38,355 nucleotides of DNA from Bacteroidota bacterium (lineage in GTDB: Bacteria > Bacteroidota > Rhodothermia > Balneolales > Balneolaceae), in contig JAAAOB010000044.1 of assembly GCA_009909035.1 (NCBI GenBank), positions 1 through 38,355 on the forward strand, in the 5' to 3' direction. Position 1 is the stretch's first letter. Every line of letters begins with the position of its first letter. A program made the translations under genes and the position numbers. Under the pieces are notes generated by a model that saw only the letters and a list, made by a program, of their open reading frames with translations, made no database searches and was not told the origin of the DNA. Below are positions 16,357 to 26,179 of this stretch, piece by piece.

Positions 16357-18909
16357 TTACCCCACTTCAGCCCTGAGAACATCGAGAGGCGACTTTTTGA
16401 AAATATGACGACTTCCGGTCCAGCCAATCAGCGTTGCTGCCAGGATAATAATGAGCGATAGAAGAGCCAGTGCCGTAAGATCAGGTACGAAAGCAAGATC
16501 AAAGTAAAAATAGGCAAGGCTCCAGCTTGCCGCCAGTGCAAGAATCAAACCGGTCAATGTGGCAAGAAGACCAAGAAGCACATATTCAATGGTTTGTATG
16601 CTGCTAACTTGCTGTTTTACAGCTCCCAACGTTCGCAGGAGCACAGATTCCCTGGTTCGCTGCTTTCGACTAATTGAAATAGAGCTTGCCAGTACGATCA
16701 GTCCCGTAATAATACTGAATAGAGCCATAAACTGGATGGCCATCGATATTTTGTCGAGGAACTCCTGCACGCTGGCCAGTGCAATACTGATGTCGATGGC
16801 AGACACATTCGGGTATTCTTCCACGATCTTCTGCTGAATGGTATACGCCTGTTCGTCACTCTCGGCATTGACCGTGGCAGCGTAAAATTGCGGTGCATTT
16901 TCCAGAACATTTACAGGAAAAAGAACAAAAAAGTTGGGTTGCGGCCGTTGGAAATCTACTTCCCGGATACTTGCAACCACCGTGGATACAGGCACACCCT
17001 GTACGTTGAAGGTGAGAGAATCGCCGACGGCGAGGTTCAGATCATCCCGAATATTTTCAGCAACAGATATGGGAACCGTTGAGCCGATGCCGTCTCCTTC
17101 GCCAATCCACTCTCCCTCAATCAGTGTCTCTGAGTCCGTGAGATTGCGCCTGTAGGTTGACCTGTACTCGCGTCTCAGCGCCCACCTCCGGAGGTCGAGC
17201 GTAGTATCCTGCCGGACGTCAGAGACGCTGCGTCCCCGAATCCGGCTGAGGCGCATGGAAACAATAGGTACATTTTGCATAATTGTTCCTCCCTCGCCGG
17301 TAATGATGTCACGCACCCCGGGATTCTGATCTGATTGGATATCGTAAAGCACAATATTGGGCAGCTCATCATTCGATTGCAGGCTGATCCTTTCCAATAG
17401 CATCTCCTGGCTCAGATATAGTGTTCCAATCAGCAGCATGCCCATTCCAAGCGTCGTGAGAAGCATGGGCGTCTGGTTATTGGGGCGAAACAGGTTTGCC
17501 ATACCCTGCCGCCACACATAGGTGAACGATTTGAGCCGGAGTCCTTTTACCACCCGCATCAGCAGCAGTGCCGTGAGCCAAAGCAGCACGACGGATAGCA
17601 TCAGGCCAAGTGTAAAAAACAGGGCGACGGTTAGGCTATCTGTTGTATAGGTGATTAAAAGAACAACAATAGAGTATACAATACCTGCAGTTGCTACTTT
17701 AGCTCGTTTGGAGAGAGATTGAAGGGGTGAAAAATCGGACGATTTCAGCGTTAACATCGGTGAAATGCTGCTGATGCCTACAAGGGGCAGAATCGAAAAC
17801 CCAACACTAATCGCCATCCCGATAAAAAGGCCAAGGAGAATTGCAGGAAGTGATAGACTTTGAACAATTTCAAACGGCAGGAATTCAGTAAAAAGAAGAG
17901 GCAGGTAAGATTGAAGAACCAGTCCAATAGCGGTACCAATGGCGGCCCCTGTAAACCCCATACAGGCAATTTGCAATCCAAAAGCCCCGATGATCTGGTG
18001 GGATTCCATGCCGAGACAGCGAAGAGTAGCAACGGATTGCGTCTTTCGTTTAATGTATACATACACAGCGCTTGCAACACCGAGACCACCCAGCATTAGG
18101 GCGATGAATGCAATCAGCCCTAAAAATTTACTAAGGTTATCAACTATTTCATCAAAATCTTTTTTACGAGACTCGACTGTTTCAGTTCGGACCCGGTTCT
18201 CAACACCAAGGGGTCTAAACTCAGACGCTATGCGTTCGGCCGTTTCCGCATTGTCAACCTTAAGATACTCCTTGTAGGTGATTCTGCTGCCCCGTTGTAA
18301 AAGGCCCGAATCTTCAATCAGGTCTTTCGAAAGATAGACCCTTGGCCCTACAAGCGAAAAGGCGGCTGATTCTCCCGGAACACTCTTCAGCTCCCCGGAA
18401 ATGGGGAGAGTAATCTGGCCAACCTGTATACTGTCGCCCACAGATATCCCAAATTGCCGCATGGCAGACTGCTCAACAAGGGCAGTTTTATTGGATTGAT
18501 ACGTAGCTGCGGCCTCTTTCGGGTTGGTGGTGATTGACCCGTAGAGAGGGAAGGGCCCCTCCACTGCACGTATTTGTGATAGTCGAGTGTCGCCCGAACG
18601 CAGGAACCGGACCATGGAGTTAAATTCCAATGCTGACGCCTGGCTGCCGCCAACGGAGTCGATAAAAGCTTCCACCGGTTCAGCGAACGGCTCTGATGAC
18701 CTGAATTCAACATCAGCTCCCAATAGCTCGCGGGACTGATCTTCAACCGTCAGCAGTACATCACTTCTAAATGAAAGGATGGCAACGAGGGCGGCCACTC
18801 CGGCAATGATGGCTGATGTGTATAGCAGTAAGCTTTTCCATTGTGGGCGAGCATCGCGCAGTGCCAGCCGCCAGGTAAAGGGAGAGAAAAGGGTTTTAAG
18901 CTGTTTCAT
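16357..18909 (-). CDS. ybbP: ABC transporter permease, FtsX-like family (YbbP type)
   Basis: 850-residue inner-membrane protein. TM1 is at about 27-47, followed by a large periplasmic domain (about 50-255). A first FtsX membrane block starts at 262-285 (FLGLIAFIALMLGGLGVASAVYVYI). A central membrane block and second periplasmic domain follow, then a C-terminal FtsX block (ITGLIVLASSISISRKQRTRESVLLRTLGA) ending near LIGWTGSRHIFKKSPLDVLRAEVG. Duplicated FtsX blocks and this size match E. coli YbbP. The start ATG overlaps the stop of the ATPase gene by 4 bp (ATGA), showing translational coupling. Substrate unknown; lipid or lipoprotein handling is suggested by the tesA neighbour and by family analogy. 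Confidence 0.9.
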   Translation of the reverse strand: MKQLKTLFSPFTWRLALRDARPQWKSLLLYTSAIIAGVAALVAILSFRSDVLLTVEDQSRELLGADVEFRSSEPFAEPVEAFIDSVGGSQASALEFNSMVRFLRSGDTRLSQIRAVEGPFPLYGSITTNPKEAAATYQSNKTALVEQSAMRQFGISVGDSIQVGQITLPISGELKSVPGESAAFSLVGPRVYLSKDLIEDSGLLQRGSRITYKEYLKVDNAETAERIASEFRPLGVENRVRTETVESRKKDFDEIVDNLSKFLGLIAFIALMLGGLGVASAVYVYIKRKTQSVATLRCLGMESHQIIGAFGLQIACMGFTGAAIGTAIGLVLQSYLPLLFTEFLPFEIVQSLSLPAILLGLFIGMAISVGFSILPLVGISSISPMLTLKSSDFSPLQSLSKRAKVATAGIVYSIVVLLITYTTDSLTVALFFTLGLMLSVVLLWLTALLLMRVVKGLRLKSFTYVWRQGMANLFRPNNQTPMLLTTLGMGMLLIGTLYLSQEMLLERISLQSNDELPNIVLYDIQSDQNPGVRDIITGEGGTIMQNVPIVSMRLSRIRGRSVSDVRQDTTLDLRRWALRREYRSTYRRNLTDSETLIEGEWIGEGDGIGSTVPISVAENIRDDLNLAVGDSLTFNVQGVPVSTVVASIREVDFQRPQPNFFVLFPVNVLENAPQFYAATVNAESDEQAYTIQQKIVEEYPNVSAIDISIALASVQEFLDKISMAIQFMALFSIITGLIVLASSISISRKQRTRESVLLRTLGAVKQQVSSIQTIEYVLLGLLATLTGLILALAASWSLAYFYFDLAFVPDLTALALLSLIIILAATLIGWTGSRHIFKKSPLDVLRAEVG

Positions 18910-19637
18910 TCGGCCACGGTAGCTTTGATTTCATCACCAGCAGCTACCTGATGTTCTGAATCAGTAAGGATCGATCCGTTGCTGAGCTCGATAATTCGAT
19001 CACATTTTTCAGCGAGACGTTTGTCGTGTGTTACAATAACAAGCGTTGTTCCCTGCTTTTTATTCAGGTTGAACATCAGTTGCTCTATTTGAGCACCCGT
19101 TTCGCCATCCAGATTTCCCGTGGGCTCATCCGCAAACAGGATATCGGGTTCATGTATAAATGCCCGCGCCAGACCTACCCGCTGCTGCTCACCACCTGAA
19201 AGCTGGTTTGGATAGTGGGTTAAACGATCAGCAAGGCCAACTTCTGCAAGTAGGGATGTAGCCCTTTCTTCAACTTTCCGGTAGGGCACACCGCGCAGTT
19301 CTACAGGAACCATGACGTTCTCGAGGGCTGTGAGTGTAGAGATCAGCTGAAACGATTGAAATACAAAACCGATTTGCCTGTTCCTGATGGTCGATAAATC
19401 CGCTTCGTTCAGATCGGATATCACCCGGCCGCTGAGTGATACGGATCCCGAGGTCGGTTGATCAAGACCCGCACAAAGGCCGAGAAGCGTGGTTTTACCG
19501 CTCCCGGATGGCCCAACGATAGCACATGACACTCCGGGCTGAATGTGGAACGAAATATTCTTCAGAACCGTCAACTCCTTTGAACCACTTACAAAGGATT
19601 TCGTTAAATTGTGTACGTCTAAAATCGGTTTTTCCAT
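18906..19637 (-). CDS. ybbA: ABC transporter ATP-binding protein (YbbA/LolD type)
   Basis: 243 residues. Walker [10 protein letters not shown] at 42-50, Q-loop [10 protein letters not shown] near 91-100, signature LSGGEQQR at 146-153, Walker B ILFADEP at 166-172 and H-loop His204 in VIVTHD. The pattern fits the MacB/LolD/YbbA class, which powers mechanotransmission through FtsX-like permeases rather than classic import. Forms a coupled pair with the permease gene (4-bp overlap). Divergent from the TesA-like esterase gene with 110 bp between them. Confidence 0.93.
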   Translation of the reverse strand: MEKPILDVHNLTKSFVSGSKELTVLKNISFHIQPGVSCAIVGPSGSGKTTLLGLCAGLDQPTSGSVSLSGRVISDLNEADLSTIRNRQIGFVFQSFQLISTLTALENVMVPVELRGVPYRKVEERATSLLAEVGLADRLTHYPNQLSGGEQQRVGLARAFIHEPDILFADEPTGNLDGETGAQIEQLMFNLNKKQGTTLVIVTHDKRLAEKCDRIIELSNGSILTDSEHQVAAGDEIKATVAE

Positions 19638-19747
19638 GTGTGGGATTTAACTGTGCGAATATTAATAGATGCAAATGGCTGCGGGGTAACGGAACAATAG
19701 CTCAACATTGCAATTTAAGTTAACCATTCCTTCGAAAATCTGTTTTT

Positions 19748-20395
19748 ATGAATTTTATTAAACGAATATATTTTTTTACAGTTTCACTGTTTTTTTTATT
19801 TGCTGCCCTGGCATCAACAGTCACCGCCCAGGAGAATAAGACGATTCTTTTTTTTGGAGATAGTATTACCGCGGGATATGGACTGAGTGAAGAGCAGGCC
19901 TACCCAGCCTTGATAGAGCAGAAAATCGATTCGCTGGATCTTCCATACGATGTTGTAAATGCCGGCCTGAGTGGTGAAACGACTGCCGGAGGTGCCCGAC
20001 GGGTAGACTGGATTCTGCAGCAGGATATCGCCCTGTTTGTCCTGGGCCTTGGCGGAAACGACGGACTGCGTGGCATCGATCCATCCAACACCAGGCAGAA
20101 CCTGCAAACAATTATCGATAAAGTGCGCGAACAAAAGCCTGCTGCTACGATTGTCCTGGCCGGAATGGAGGCACCCCCCAATCTTGGAGAAACGTACACA
20201 ACGCAATTCCGACAGGTTTTCGCCGATCTTGCGGAAGAAAATCAGCTGACCTTTATGCCTTTTTTGCTTGAGGATGTTGCGGGAATCAGGGAACTCAACC
20301 AGCCCGACGGTATCCACCCCACTGCCGAAGGCCAAAAAATTATCGCAGAAAATCTTTGGGAGATCCTCCGGCCACTGATTGATGATGCAGAATAA
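19748..20395 (+). CDS. tesA: Periplasmic SGNH-family esterase/lysophospholipase (TesA-like)
   Basis: 215 residues with a signal peptide (about 1-27, ending TVTAQ). SGNH blocks are complete: Ser39 in FFGDSITAGYG, Gly73 in NAGLSGETT, Asn104 in LGLGGNDGLRG, and the Asp187-His190 dyad in DGIHPTAEGQ. Length and motifs match E. coli TesA (thioesterase I/protease I/lysophospholipase L1), a periplasmic acyl hydrolase. It is divergent from the ybbA-ybbP pair, the same arrangement as in E. coli. The esterase gene converges on the SIMPL gene with 40 bp between. Confidence 0.92.
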   Translation: MNFIKRIYFFTVSLFFLFAALASTVTAQENKTILFFGDSITAGYGLSEEQAYPALIEQKIDSLDLPYDVVNAGLSGETTAGGARRVDWILQQDIALFVLGLGGNDGLRGIDPSNTRQNLQTIIDKVREQKPAATIVLAGMEAPPNLGETYTTQFRQVFADLAEENQLTFMPFLLEDVAGIRELNQPDGIHPTAEGQKIIAENLWEILRPLIDDAE

Positions 20396-20435
20396 TGCAT
20401 TGAGCGGATAACGGGCTGTCTAAATGGTTGATCTG

Positions 20436-21149
20436 TTAAAGATCATTGATCTCAAAGACGACAGACACGCGTTTTTGGACACGTACAGTTTGAGTGAAAT
20501 CAAACATCGAAGGACCCATATCGGCCACAGAAGAAAGCGCCTGTACTGACTCTGAGCGCGATGCAGCCTGGTAGCTAACATCCGATGTGTGGTCTATTGA
20601 CACAACGTTGCCAAGTGATCGACCGGCGGCCTCAGCAAGGATTTCAGCATCCTGTCGTGCATTTGAGATGGCAAAACGCAGAGCATCATTTCCGGCTTGT
20701 TCCAGCTTTGTGGACGACAGGTTTCCGGAAAAGTTATCAAATCCATTCTGAATGAGCGTCATCTGCAGTTCACTGAGCAACTCAATATCTGCAAGTTGAA
20801 GCTGAATCCGCTGGGATGTAGCCGAATGAACGGAGCCGTTCCTCTGGCGGTCAGGACGGATTGTAATGGGTTGATAGCTGATCTGTTCGTCGTCGAAGTT
20901 GAGCTCCTGTAGAAGGGAGGAGAGAAATTGCTCCCTCTCCTTGTGTATCCTAAACGCGCTGTCTGCTTCGGGTGCATGTATAGAAATGTTGATGGACATT
21001 GTGGCGATATCTGCCGGCACAACTGCTTCGCCTGTAGCTGAAATAGAGAGTCTGTGCCCATTTTGTTTGGCTTCAGGCTGCTGTTGAGCAGTCGCTGCAC
21101 CGGCACCCGCAGTAAAAAATAGCAGGAGAATAATGAGTGGTTTTTTCAT
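20436..21149 (-). CDS. SIMPL domain-containing protein (DUF541)
   Basis: 237 residues. The signal peptide is MKKPLIILLLFFTAGAGAATAQ. The SIMPL fold follows: SISATGEAVVPADIATMSINI near residue 33, a repeated half, then the typical AISNARQDAEILAEAAGRSLGNVVSI segment and a C-terminal VQKRVSVVFEI strand. SIMPL proteins are periplasmic or outer-membrane associated with unsettled function. The plus-strand neighbour converges; the gene appears to be alone. Confidence 0.88.
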   Translation of the reverse strand: MKKPLIILLLFFTAGAGAATAQQQPEAKQNGHRLSISATGEAVVPADIATMSINISIHAPEADSAFRIHKEREQFLSSLLQELNFDDEQISYQPITIRPDRQRNGSVHSATSQRIQLQLADIELLSELQMTLIQNGFDNFSGNLSSTKLEQAGNDALRFAISNARQDAEILAEAAGRSLGNVVSIDHTSDVSYQAASRSESVQALSSVADMGPSMFDFTQTVRVQKRVSVVFEINDL

Positions 21150-21398
21150 GATATGATCATTTTAGGTTTAAATTCTGAAGAACTTCTGTATGATGTTGGC
21201 GCATTGAAGGCAGCAGAAATGATGGTATTTTTCTGAAATTATTGTGTGTCTGCATCTAATAATACAGTTTTTTGTTTATGAACGCCGGACACCGAGTGGC
21301 AGATGCCATACACCGGATTTTCTATTTTTACAACAACAGTATAAATGGTACAAGGGAGTAGATTAAATGTTTCGTCTAACGTTTTGAAAATATTCACC

Positions 21399-21419
21399 TT
21401 GTTAAGTTAGTGTTAACAA
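21399..21419. promoter_or_regulatory. Inverted repeat, possible operator upstream of the TonB receptor
   Basis: TTGTTAA and TTAACAA form a perfect 7-bp inverted repeat around a 7-nt spacer, 120 bp before the receptor ATG. The size and symmetry suit a dimeric regulator site, but no regulator gene is adjacent. Confidence 0.35.
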
Positions 21420-21426
21420 ATATTAC

Positions 21427-21440
21427 TGGAAGCGCTTGCT
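21427..21440. promoter_or_regulatory. CG-centred palindrome resembling a LacI-family site
   Basis: TGGAAGCGCTTGCT carries the core AAGCGCTT and matches the LacI/CcpA-type pattern TGnAAnCGnTTnCA except at its last two bases. It is 8 bp after the TTGTTAA repeat and about 100 bp before the receptor gene. LacI-family control of TonB receptors is known for carbohydrate uptake; here it is only a pattern match. Confidence 0.3.
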
Positions 21441-21538
21441 TTAATCAGAAATCAGGGTTTTCTTTTATTACATTCTGACTCTGGAGAAATAGAATAACCA
21501 GCGGTCCGGCTTATAATTAGCAATAAAACCAGATTATA

Positions 21539-24412
21539 ATGATATCATCAGACACAGTTAAAAAATTCCTTTTGCTGCTGGTTATGATTTTTGCATTGCA
21601 TGCGCAGGCTGAAATCACATCCGCGGAAAGTATGCAGGATAGTCAAATTACCATCAGCGGCACTGTCTATGATGCGTCCACCGGCAGTGCGCTTACCGGG
21701 GTGAATATTACGGTGAAAAACCGTGTGGTGGGAACATCCACAAATTCAGACGGTGAGTTTACCCTTCGCGTGAACGGGGAACCTCCGATCACGCTTGTTA
21801 TATCGATTATTGGGTATGTTTCAAAAGAGATCCCGATAACGGAGAGTAATGTTACCGACTTAACCATCGAGATTGAAGAACAAACAATTCTTGGATCAGA
21901 TGTGGTGGTATCTGCCTCGAGGGTAGAGGAGAGCATTCTGGATGCCCCGATCAGTATTGAAAAAATAGATGCAATTGGCATTCAGCAGGCAGCCGCCCCT
22001 TCATTTTATGATGCCATTGCCAATTTAAAGGGTGTTGACTTCAGCACCCAGAGCATGACATTCAAATCAGTGAATATGCGGGGTTTTGGCTCTAACGGGA
22101 ATTTACGTTTTGTTCAGCATATCGACGGTATAGATAACCAGGCGCCGGGACTTAATTTTCCAGTGGGCAATATTGTGGGTATATCCGATCTGGACCTTGA
22201 AAGTGCCGAGCTTATACCCGGGGTGGCATCGGCACTCTATGGTCCCAACGCCATAAACGGAATTCTGCTGATGCGGAGTAAAAGCCCGTTTGATTACCAG
22301 GGGTTTTCAGCCATTGCCAAAACCGGCGTTAACCATATTGACAGCAATACGGAAGACGTATCGCTATATCACGACTACTCGGCACGGTACGCCAAATCGT
22401 TCAATGATCGCTTTGCCTTTAAACTAAATGTTTCCTACCTCGAGGCTCAAGATTTCAGGGCTACCGACAGGCGGGATACCGGGCCGGCTACTTTCGGAGT
22501 TATTGAACGTGGTGCAACCCAGCGCGGAGATAACCGGGTGTACAACGGCCTGAATGTCTACGGTCAGCCGCTTCTGACCATTGGGAATATTGCTGATGGA
22601 CTTATTGCCGGTGGAGGGGCCCAGGGCGCACAGATTGAGGCCATACGTACACTATTACCCGATGGGGAGGCGGGTGCGTTTACACCTGATGGTTTTGTTG
22701 AATCATCCTTTGTAGATAATACAACTGAAAGTTTAAAACTTGGGGCCGCAGCCCACTACCGTCTGTCAGACAATTACGAGCTTCTGGGGCAGTTCAACTG
22801 GGGAAGTGGAAGTACCGTTTATACGGCAAACGACAGATTTATTCTGGATGACTTTATTATCTGGACAGCAAAGCTGGAACTCCAAAATCCGAACTACTAC
22901 CTGAGGGCCTACACAACCCAGGAAAATTCAGGCGATACCTATGCGGCCAACACCGTGGCTTCTCTGATTAATGCGGAGACATTTATTCCGGCCTATTTCG
23001 AGGCCTTTGCCGGCGCGCGAACGCAGGGCGCCTCAGTGGAGGAGGCTCACAGTCTGGCACGTACTGCCGGTCGGCAGGCGCAGCCTCAGCCAGGCACACA
23101 AGAGTTCAATGAGCTTTTTAACCAGTTCAGGGATATCCCAATATCGGAGGGTGGTGCAAAATTCCTGGATAAAACCGGCATGTGGCATGCAGAGGGGCAA
23201 TATAGCTTTAACCAGCTCATAGACCCGGATGTTGTGGATGTAATTGCGGGTGCAAATGTCCGGAGGTTTACACTTAACTCGGATGGAACACTATTTGCAC
23301 TCGATGATGATGGCGAAGAATTTAATCTGGATGAGTTTGGGGCTTACCTGCAGCTATCAAAATCTGTTTTAGACGATAAACTGGATCTGCAGGGATCCCT
23401 GAGATATGATAAACACCAGGACTTTTCCGGACAGATTTCACCCCGGGCATCGGCTGTTTACCAGGTTGGAAATAATCACAATTTCAGGGCCTCTTTTCAA
23501 CGCGGATTCCGAATCCCATCAACGCAAAATCAGCTGATCGACCTTGATGTCGTTGCACGGAGATTGCTGGGGAACAATGATGTTATTATTGACCGCTACC
23601 GGCTAAGAGATAATCCTGTGTACCGGACCGAAAGCGTGGAAGCCGCCCGGGAGGCCCTCCTTGAAGGCGCATCACCACAGGAGGCCCGAAGCCTGTTAAA
23701 TCAAGTTGAGTTTGAACCGTTTCGGACGGAAAAAGTATCCACGTTTGAGGTTGGATATAAGTCGTTAATCAACAACAAGCTATTCATCGATGCATACTAC
23801 TACTATAACATTTATGACGATTTTATAGCAGATATTGAGCTTATCCAGGGTGTGCCAAACGGATTGCGACAGCCGGCAGGTGATTTCGACTCAACGACGC
23901 CGGAAGGACAGGATCAGATCATTAATCAAACCGTGGCTACACAGCGGTACGGCCTGAATATTAACGCAGACGGGGATGTACTTTCGCAAGGCTTTGCTGT
24001 TGGCGCGGAATACAGTCTGCCCAAAGGCTATAACGTAGGTGGTAATCTATCCTATAACGAGTTGATTTCGCAGGACGACTTGCTGGACCAGGGGTTTCGC
24101 GCAAGCTTCAATACACCGGAATGGCGCTATAATCTATCTCTGGCCAATCGAAGAGTAACGCCGGAATTTGGATTTAACGTCACCTACAGGTGGCAGGATG
24201 CATTTCTTTGGGAGTCTACGTTCGGGGAGGGCGTGATGCCGGCCTTCGGCACGATGGACGCACAGGTTAGCTACAAATTCCGCCAATATAATTCAATTCT
24301 AAAAATTGGTGGAAGCAATATCTTAAACGAGAGGTATGAAACCTCTATCGGAAACCCAACGATGGGAGCCATCTACTACATATCACTCACCTTTGATCAA
24401 CTTCTGAATTAA
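21539..24412 (+). CDS. TonB-dependent outer-membrane receptor with carboxypeptidase-like N-terminal domain
   Basis: 957 residues. Signal peptide about 1-24 (ending LHAQA). Residues about 36-120 form a carboxypeptidase D regulatory-like beta-sandwich (ISGTVYDASTGSALTGVNITVKN ... ISIIGYVSKEI). The plug domain is about 130-250 (VNMRGFGSNGNLRFVQHIDGIDNQ ... GVASALYGPNAINGILLMRSK), followed by the 22-strand barrel, ending NPTMGAIYYISLTFDQLLN. It imports a ligand across the outer membrane with TonB energy. There is no SusC-type signature or SusD partner. The lipoprotein gene begins 3 bp after the stop, so the two are one transcription unit and probably one functional unit. Confidence 0.92.
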   Translation: MISSDTVKKFLLLLVMIFALHAQAEITSAESMQDSQITISGTVYDASTGSALTGVNITVKNRVVGTSTNSDGEFTLRVNGEPPITLVISIIGYVSKEIPITESNVTDLTIEIEEQTILGSDVVVSASRVEESILDAPISIEKIDAIGIQQAAAPSFYDAIANLKGVDFSTQSMTFKSVNMRGFGSNGNLRFVQHIDGIDNQAPGLNFPVGNIVGISDLDLESAELIPGVASALYGPNAINGILLMRSKSPFDYQGFSAIAKTGVNHIDSNTEDVSLYHDYSARYAKSFNDRFAFKLNVSYLEAQDFRATDRRDTGPATFGVIERGATQRGDNRVYNGLNVYGQPLLTIGNIADGLIAGGGAQGAQIEAIRTLLPDGEAGAFTPDGFVESSFVDNTTESLKLGAAAHYRLSDNYELLGQFNWGSGSTVYTANDRFILDDFIIWTAKLELQNPNYYLRAYTTQENSGDTYAANTVASLINAETFIPAYFEAFAGARTQGASVEEAHSLARTAGRQAQPQPGTQEFNELFNQFRDIPISEGGAKFLDKTGMWHAEGQYSFNQLIDPDVVDVIAGANVRRFTLNSDGTLFALDDDGEEFNLDEFGAYLQLSKSVLDDKLDLQGSLRYDKHQDFSGQISPRASAVYQVGNNHNFRASFQRGFRIPSTQNQLIDLDVVARRLLGNNDVIIDRYRLRDNPVYRTESVEAAREALLEGASPQEARSLLNQVEFEPFRTEKVSTFEVGYKSLINNKLFIDAYYYYNIYDDFIADIELIQGVPNGLRQPAGDFDSTTPEGQDQIINQTVATQRYGLNINADGDVLSQGFAVGAEYSLPKGYNVGGNLSYNELISQDDLLDQGFRASFNTPEWRYNLSLANRRVTPEFGFNVTYRWQDAFLWESTFGEGVMPAFGTMDAQVSYKFRQYNSILKIGGSNILNERYETSIGNPTMGAIYYISLTFDQLLN

Positions 24413-24415
24413 ACT

Positions 24416-26092
24416 ATGGGACGCTCTATGAACTCTATCCAAACGTTTTTCTCTGTTGTACTTCTTGCAGCCCTCGTATTTGCGGGGTGCGAAAGTGAAT
24501 TTGATTCGCTGGTTGATGCAAATAAAGAACGGAACCCCATTCCGGATACCGAAGTTGAGGCTTCCCAGGGGGATGCTGATTTCTCAAATTTTATCACCAT
24601 TGGAAATTCCCTGACTGCAGGATTTATGGATGGTGCTCTATACAACAACGGCCAGGAGCACTCGCTGGGAGCGCTCATGTCTGCTCAATTTGAGTTTGCG
24701 GGGGCTCCTTCGGTGTTTAATCAGCCCGATATTAACTCAGAAAATGGCTGTAATACCAGTATTACAAGCAATTGTGCAAATCCAAATCCACTTGGCAGAT
24801 TTAAACTTGATACCAGCATACCCGGTCCGTCTCCCACGGTTAACGGGGAGCAAATCACCGCCTATTCGGGTGCGGCCGCCGATCTCAATAACTTTGGCGT
24901 TCCGGGAATCAGGGTTGGAGACCTCCTGAATGTGGGTGTTGGAGTCCAGGGTGATGCTGCATTTAACCCGTTTTACCAGCGCTACGCATCGTCTCCGGGA
25001 AGCTCAACAATTTTAGATGATGCAATCAGCTCAAATCCTTCGTTTTTCACGCTTTGGATTGGAAATAATGACGTGCTGGGCTATGCTTTGAATGGTGCCA
25101 GAAATAACGATCTCCTGACGTCACCGGAGGATTTCCAGAACGATTTCCAGGAGGTTATTTCACGGCTCACGACGGAAACGGAAGCTGACGGAGTTGTGGC
25201 TACAATTCCCCAAATACTTGCCATTCCGTTTTTCAGAGCTGTCCCATATAACGCCATTCCGCTCGACCAGGAGACTGCGGCCCAGGTGAATGCCGGTTTT
25301 GAAGGGTTTGATCAGGTCCTGGATGCAATTGTTGCAAATCTTGGCCATGACCCTGATGATGCCGACCGGCGCCGCGTCAATTACCAGGCGGGTCAAAACC
25401 CTATTTTGATTGTAGACCGCAATCTCGAAAATTTAGGGCCAAAGTTCGACATTATTGAGCAATTTGGCGGTATCACGGCTGAGCAGAGAGAAGCTCTGCA
25501 ACCATATGTTCAGTCGAGACCCATTGAGCAGGGCGAGCTGGTGCTTTTATCGGCCTCCACGCTGCTTGGAACACTTGCTAACCCGCAAAATCCCAACACA
25601 CCCATCGGGGTGGTAATTCCTCTTGGCCCGGAATTTACATTAACATTTGAAAATCAGGCAGAAATTGAGACCGCACGCCTAACCTTTAACTCGATCATTG
25701 AATCAACAGTAGCGGGAGCGTCCGGCGGTGATCAGCAGCTGGCGCTTTACAATACAGATGATCAAAATAGTGCCTTTTCGAAGATTTTTGGTCTCGATGG
25801 CAGCTCGCCGGGTATCACGATTGAAGGAGTTGACCTAAACCCTGACTTTAGTCCGAATGGCGTATTTTCAACCGATGGGGTTCATCCTAATCAGCGCGGA
25901 AACGGAATTATCGCAAATGAGTTTATTTCCGTGATTGAGACTGAATTTAATGCGCAATTGCCGCCGGTTGATGTGCTCTCGCTGCCGAGTGTAAGTGTTT
26001 GTGCAGGTGATTGTGTCAGTCAACAAGCAAAATCCATTCAAACCGCGGAGCGCACCAATGTCAACATTGACAACTCCTACATCGGGCATTAG
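24416..26092 (+). CDS. SGNH/GDSL hydrolase lipoprotein
   Basis: 558 residues. A lipoprotein signal ends in LVFAGC (Cys25); the ATG at 24428 (MNSIQTFF) would also give a good signal, so the start is open. SGNH motifs: Ser65 in FITIGNSLTAGF, Asn218 in WIGNNDVLGY, and Asp487-xx-His490 in STDGVHPNQRGN. The protein is more than twice the size of a plain SGNH esterase because of long inserts between motifs. It is predicted to be an esterase anchored in the outer membrane. Immediate coupling with the TonB receptor suggests it releases, or deacylates, a compound that the receptor takes up. A terminator follows. Confidence 0.88.
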   Translation: MGRSMNSIQTFFSVVLLAALVFAGCESEFDSLVDANKERNPIPDTEVEASQGDADFSNFITIGNSLTAGFMDGALYNNGQEHSLGALMSAQFEFAGAPSVFNQPDINSENGCNTSITSNCANPNPLGRFKLDTSIPGPSPTVNGEQITAYSGAAADLNNFGVPGIRVGDLLNVGVGVQGDAAFNPFYQRYASSPGSSTILDDAISSNPSFFTLWIGNNDVLGYALNGARNNDLLTSPEDFQNDFQEVISRLTTETEADGVVATIPQILAIPFFRAVPYNAIPLDQETAAQVNAGFEGFDQVLDAIVANLGHDPDDADRRRVNYQAGQNPILIVDRNLENLGPKFDIIEQFGGITAEQREALQPYVQSRPIEQGELVLLSASTLLGTLANPQNPNTPIGVVIPLGPEFTLTFENQAEIETARLTFNSIIESTVAGASGGDQQLALYNTDDQNSAFSKIFGLDGSSPGITIEGVDLNPDFSPNGVFSTDGVHPNQRGNGIIANEFISVIETEFNAQLPPVDVLSLPSVSVCAGDCVSQQAKSIQTAERTNVNIDNSYIGH

Positions 26093-26123
26093 CCGGGTGA
26101 GCAAGTGGTCAGGTTAAAGATAT

Positions 26124-26161
26124 AAAAAAGCCGCTCAACATGGTTTGACGCGGCTTTTTTT
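26124..26161. terminator. Bidirectional rho-independent terminator
   Basis: An 11-bp perfect stem AAAAAAGCCGC / GCGGCTTTTTT, extended by TCAA/TTGA with one bulged base, flanked by an A-run and a T-run. It lies 32 bp after the SGNH lipoprotein gene (+) and 19 bp after the Dabb gene (-), and suits both converging units. Confidence 0.92.
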
Positions 26162-26179
26162 AGTACAGAATCAGTAGAA

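Larger units (their letters stand above)
21150..21538 (+). other. Regulatory intergenic region upstream of the TonB receptor (389 bp)
   Basis: Divergent promoters for the SIMPL gene (-) and the receptor gene (+) must lie here. Two palindromes near the receptor side are listed separately. No open frame of note and no RNA gene recognised. Confidence 0.5.

Noticed and set aside
19814..20335. 173-codon minus-strand open frame inside tesA
   Set aside because: Antisense to a complete SGNH esterase; no signal or motif of its own.
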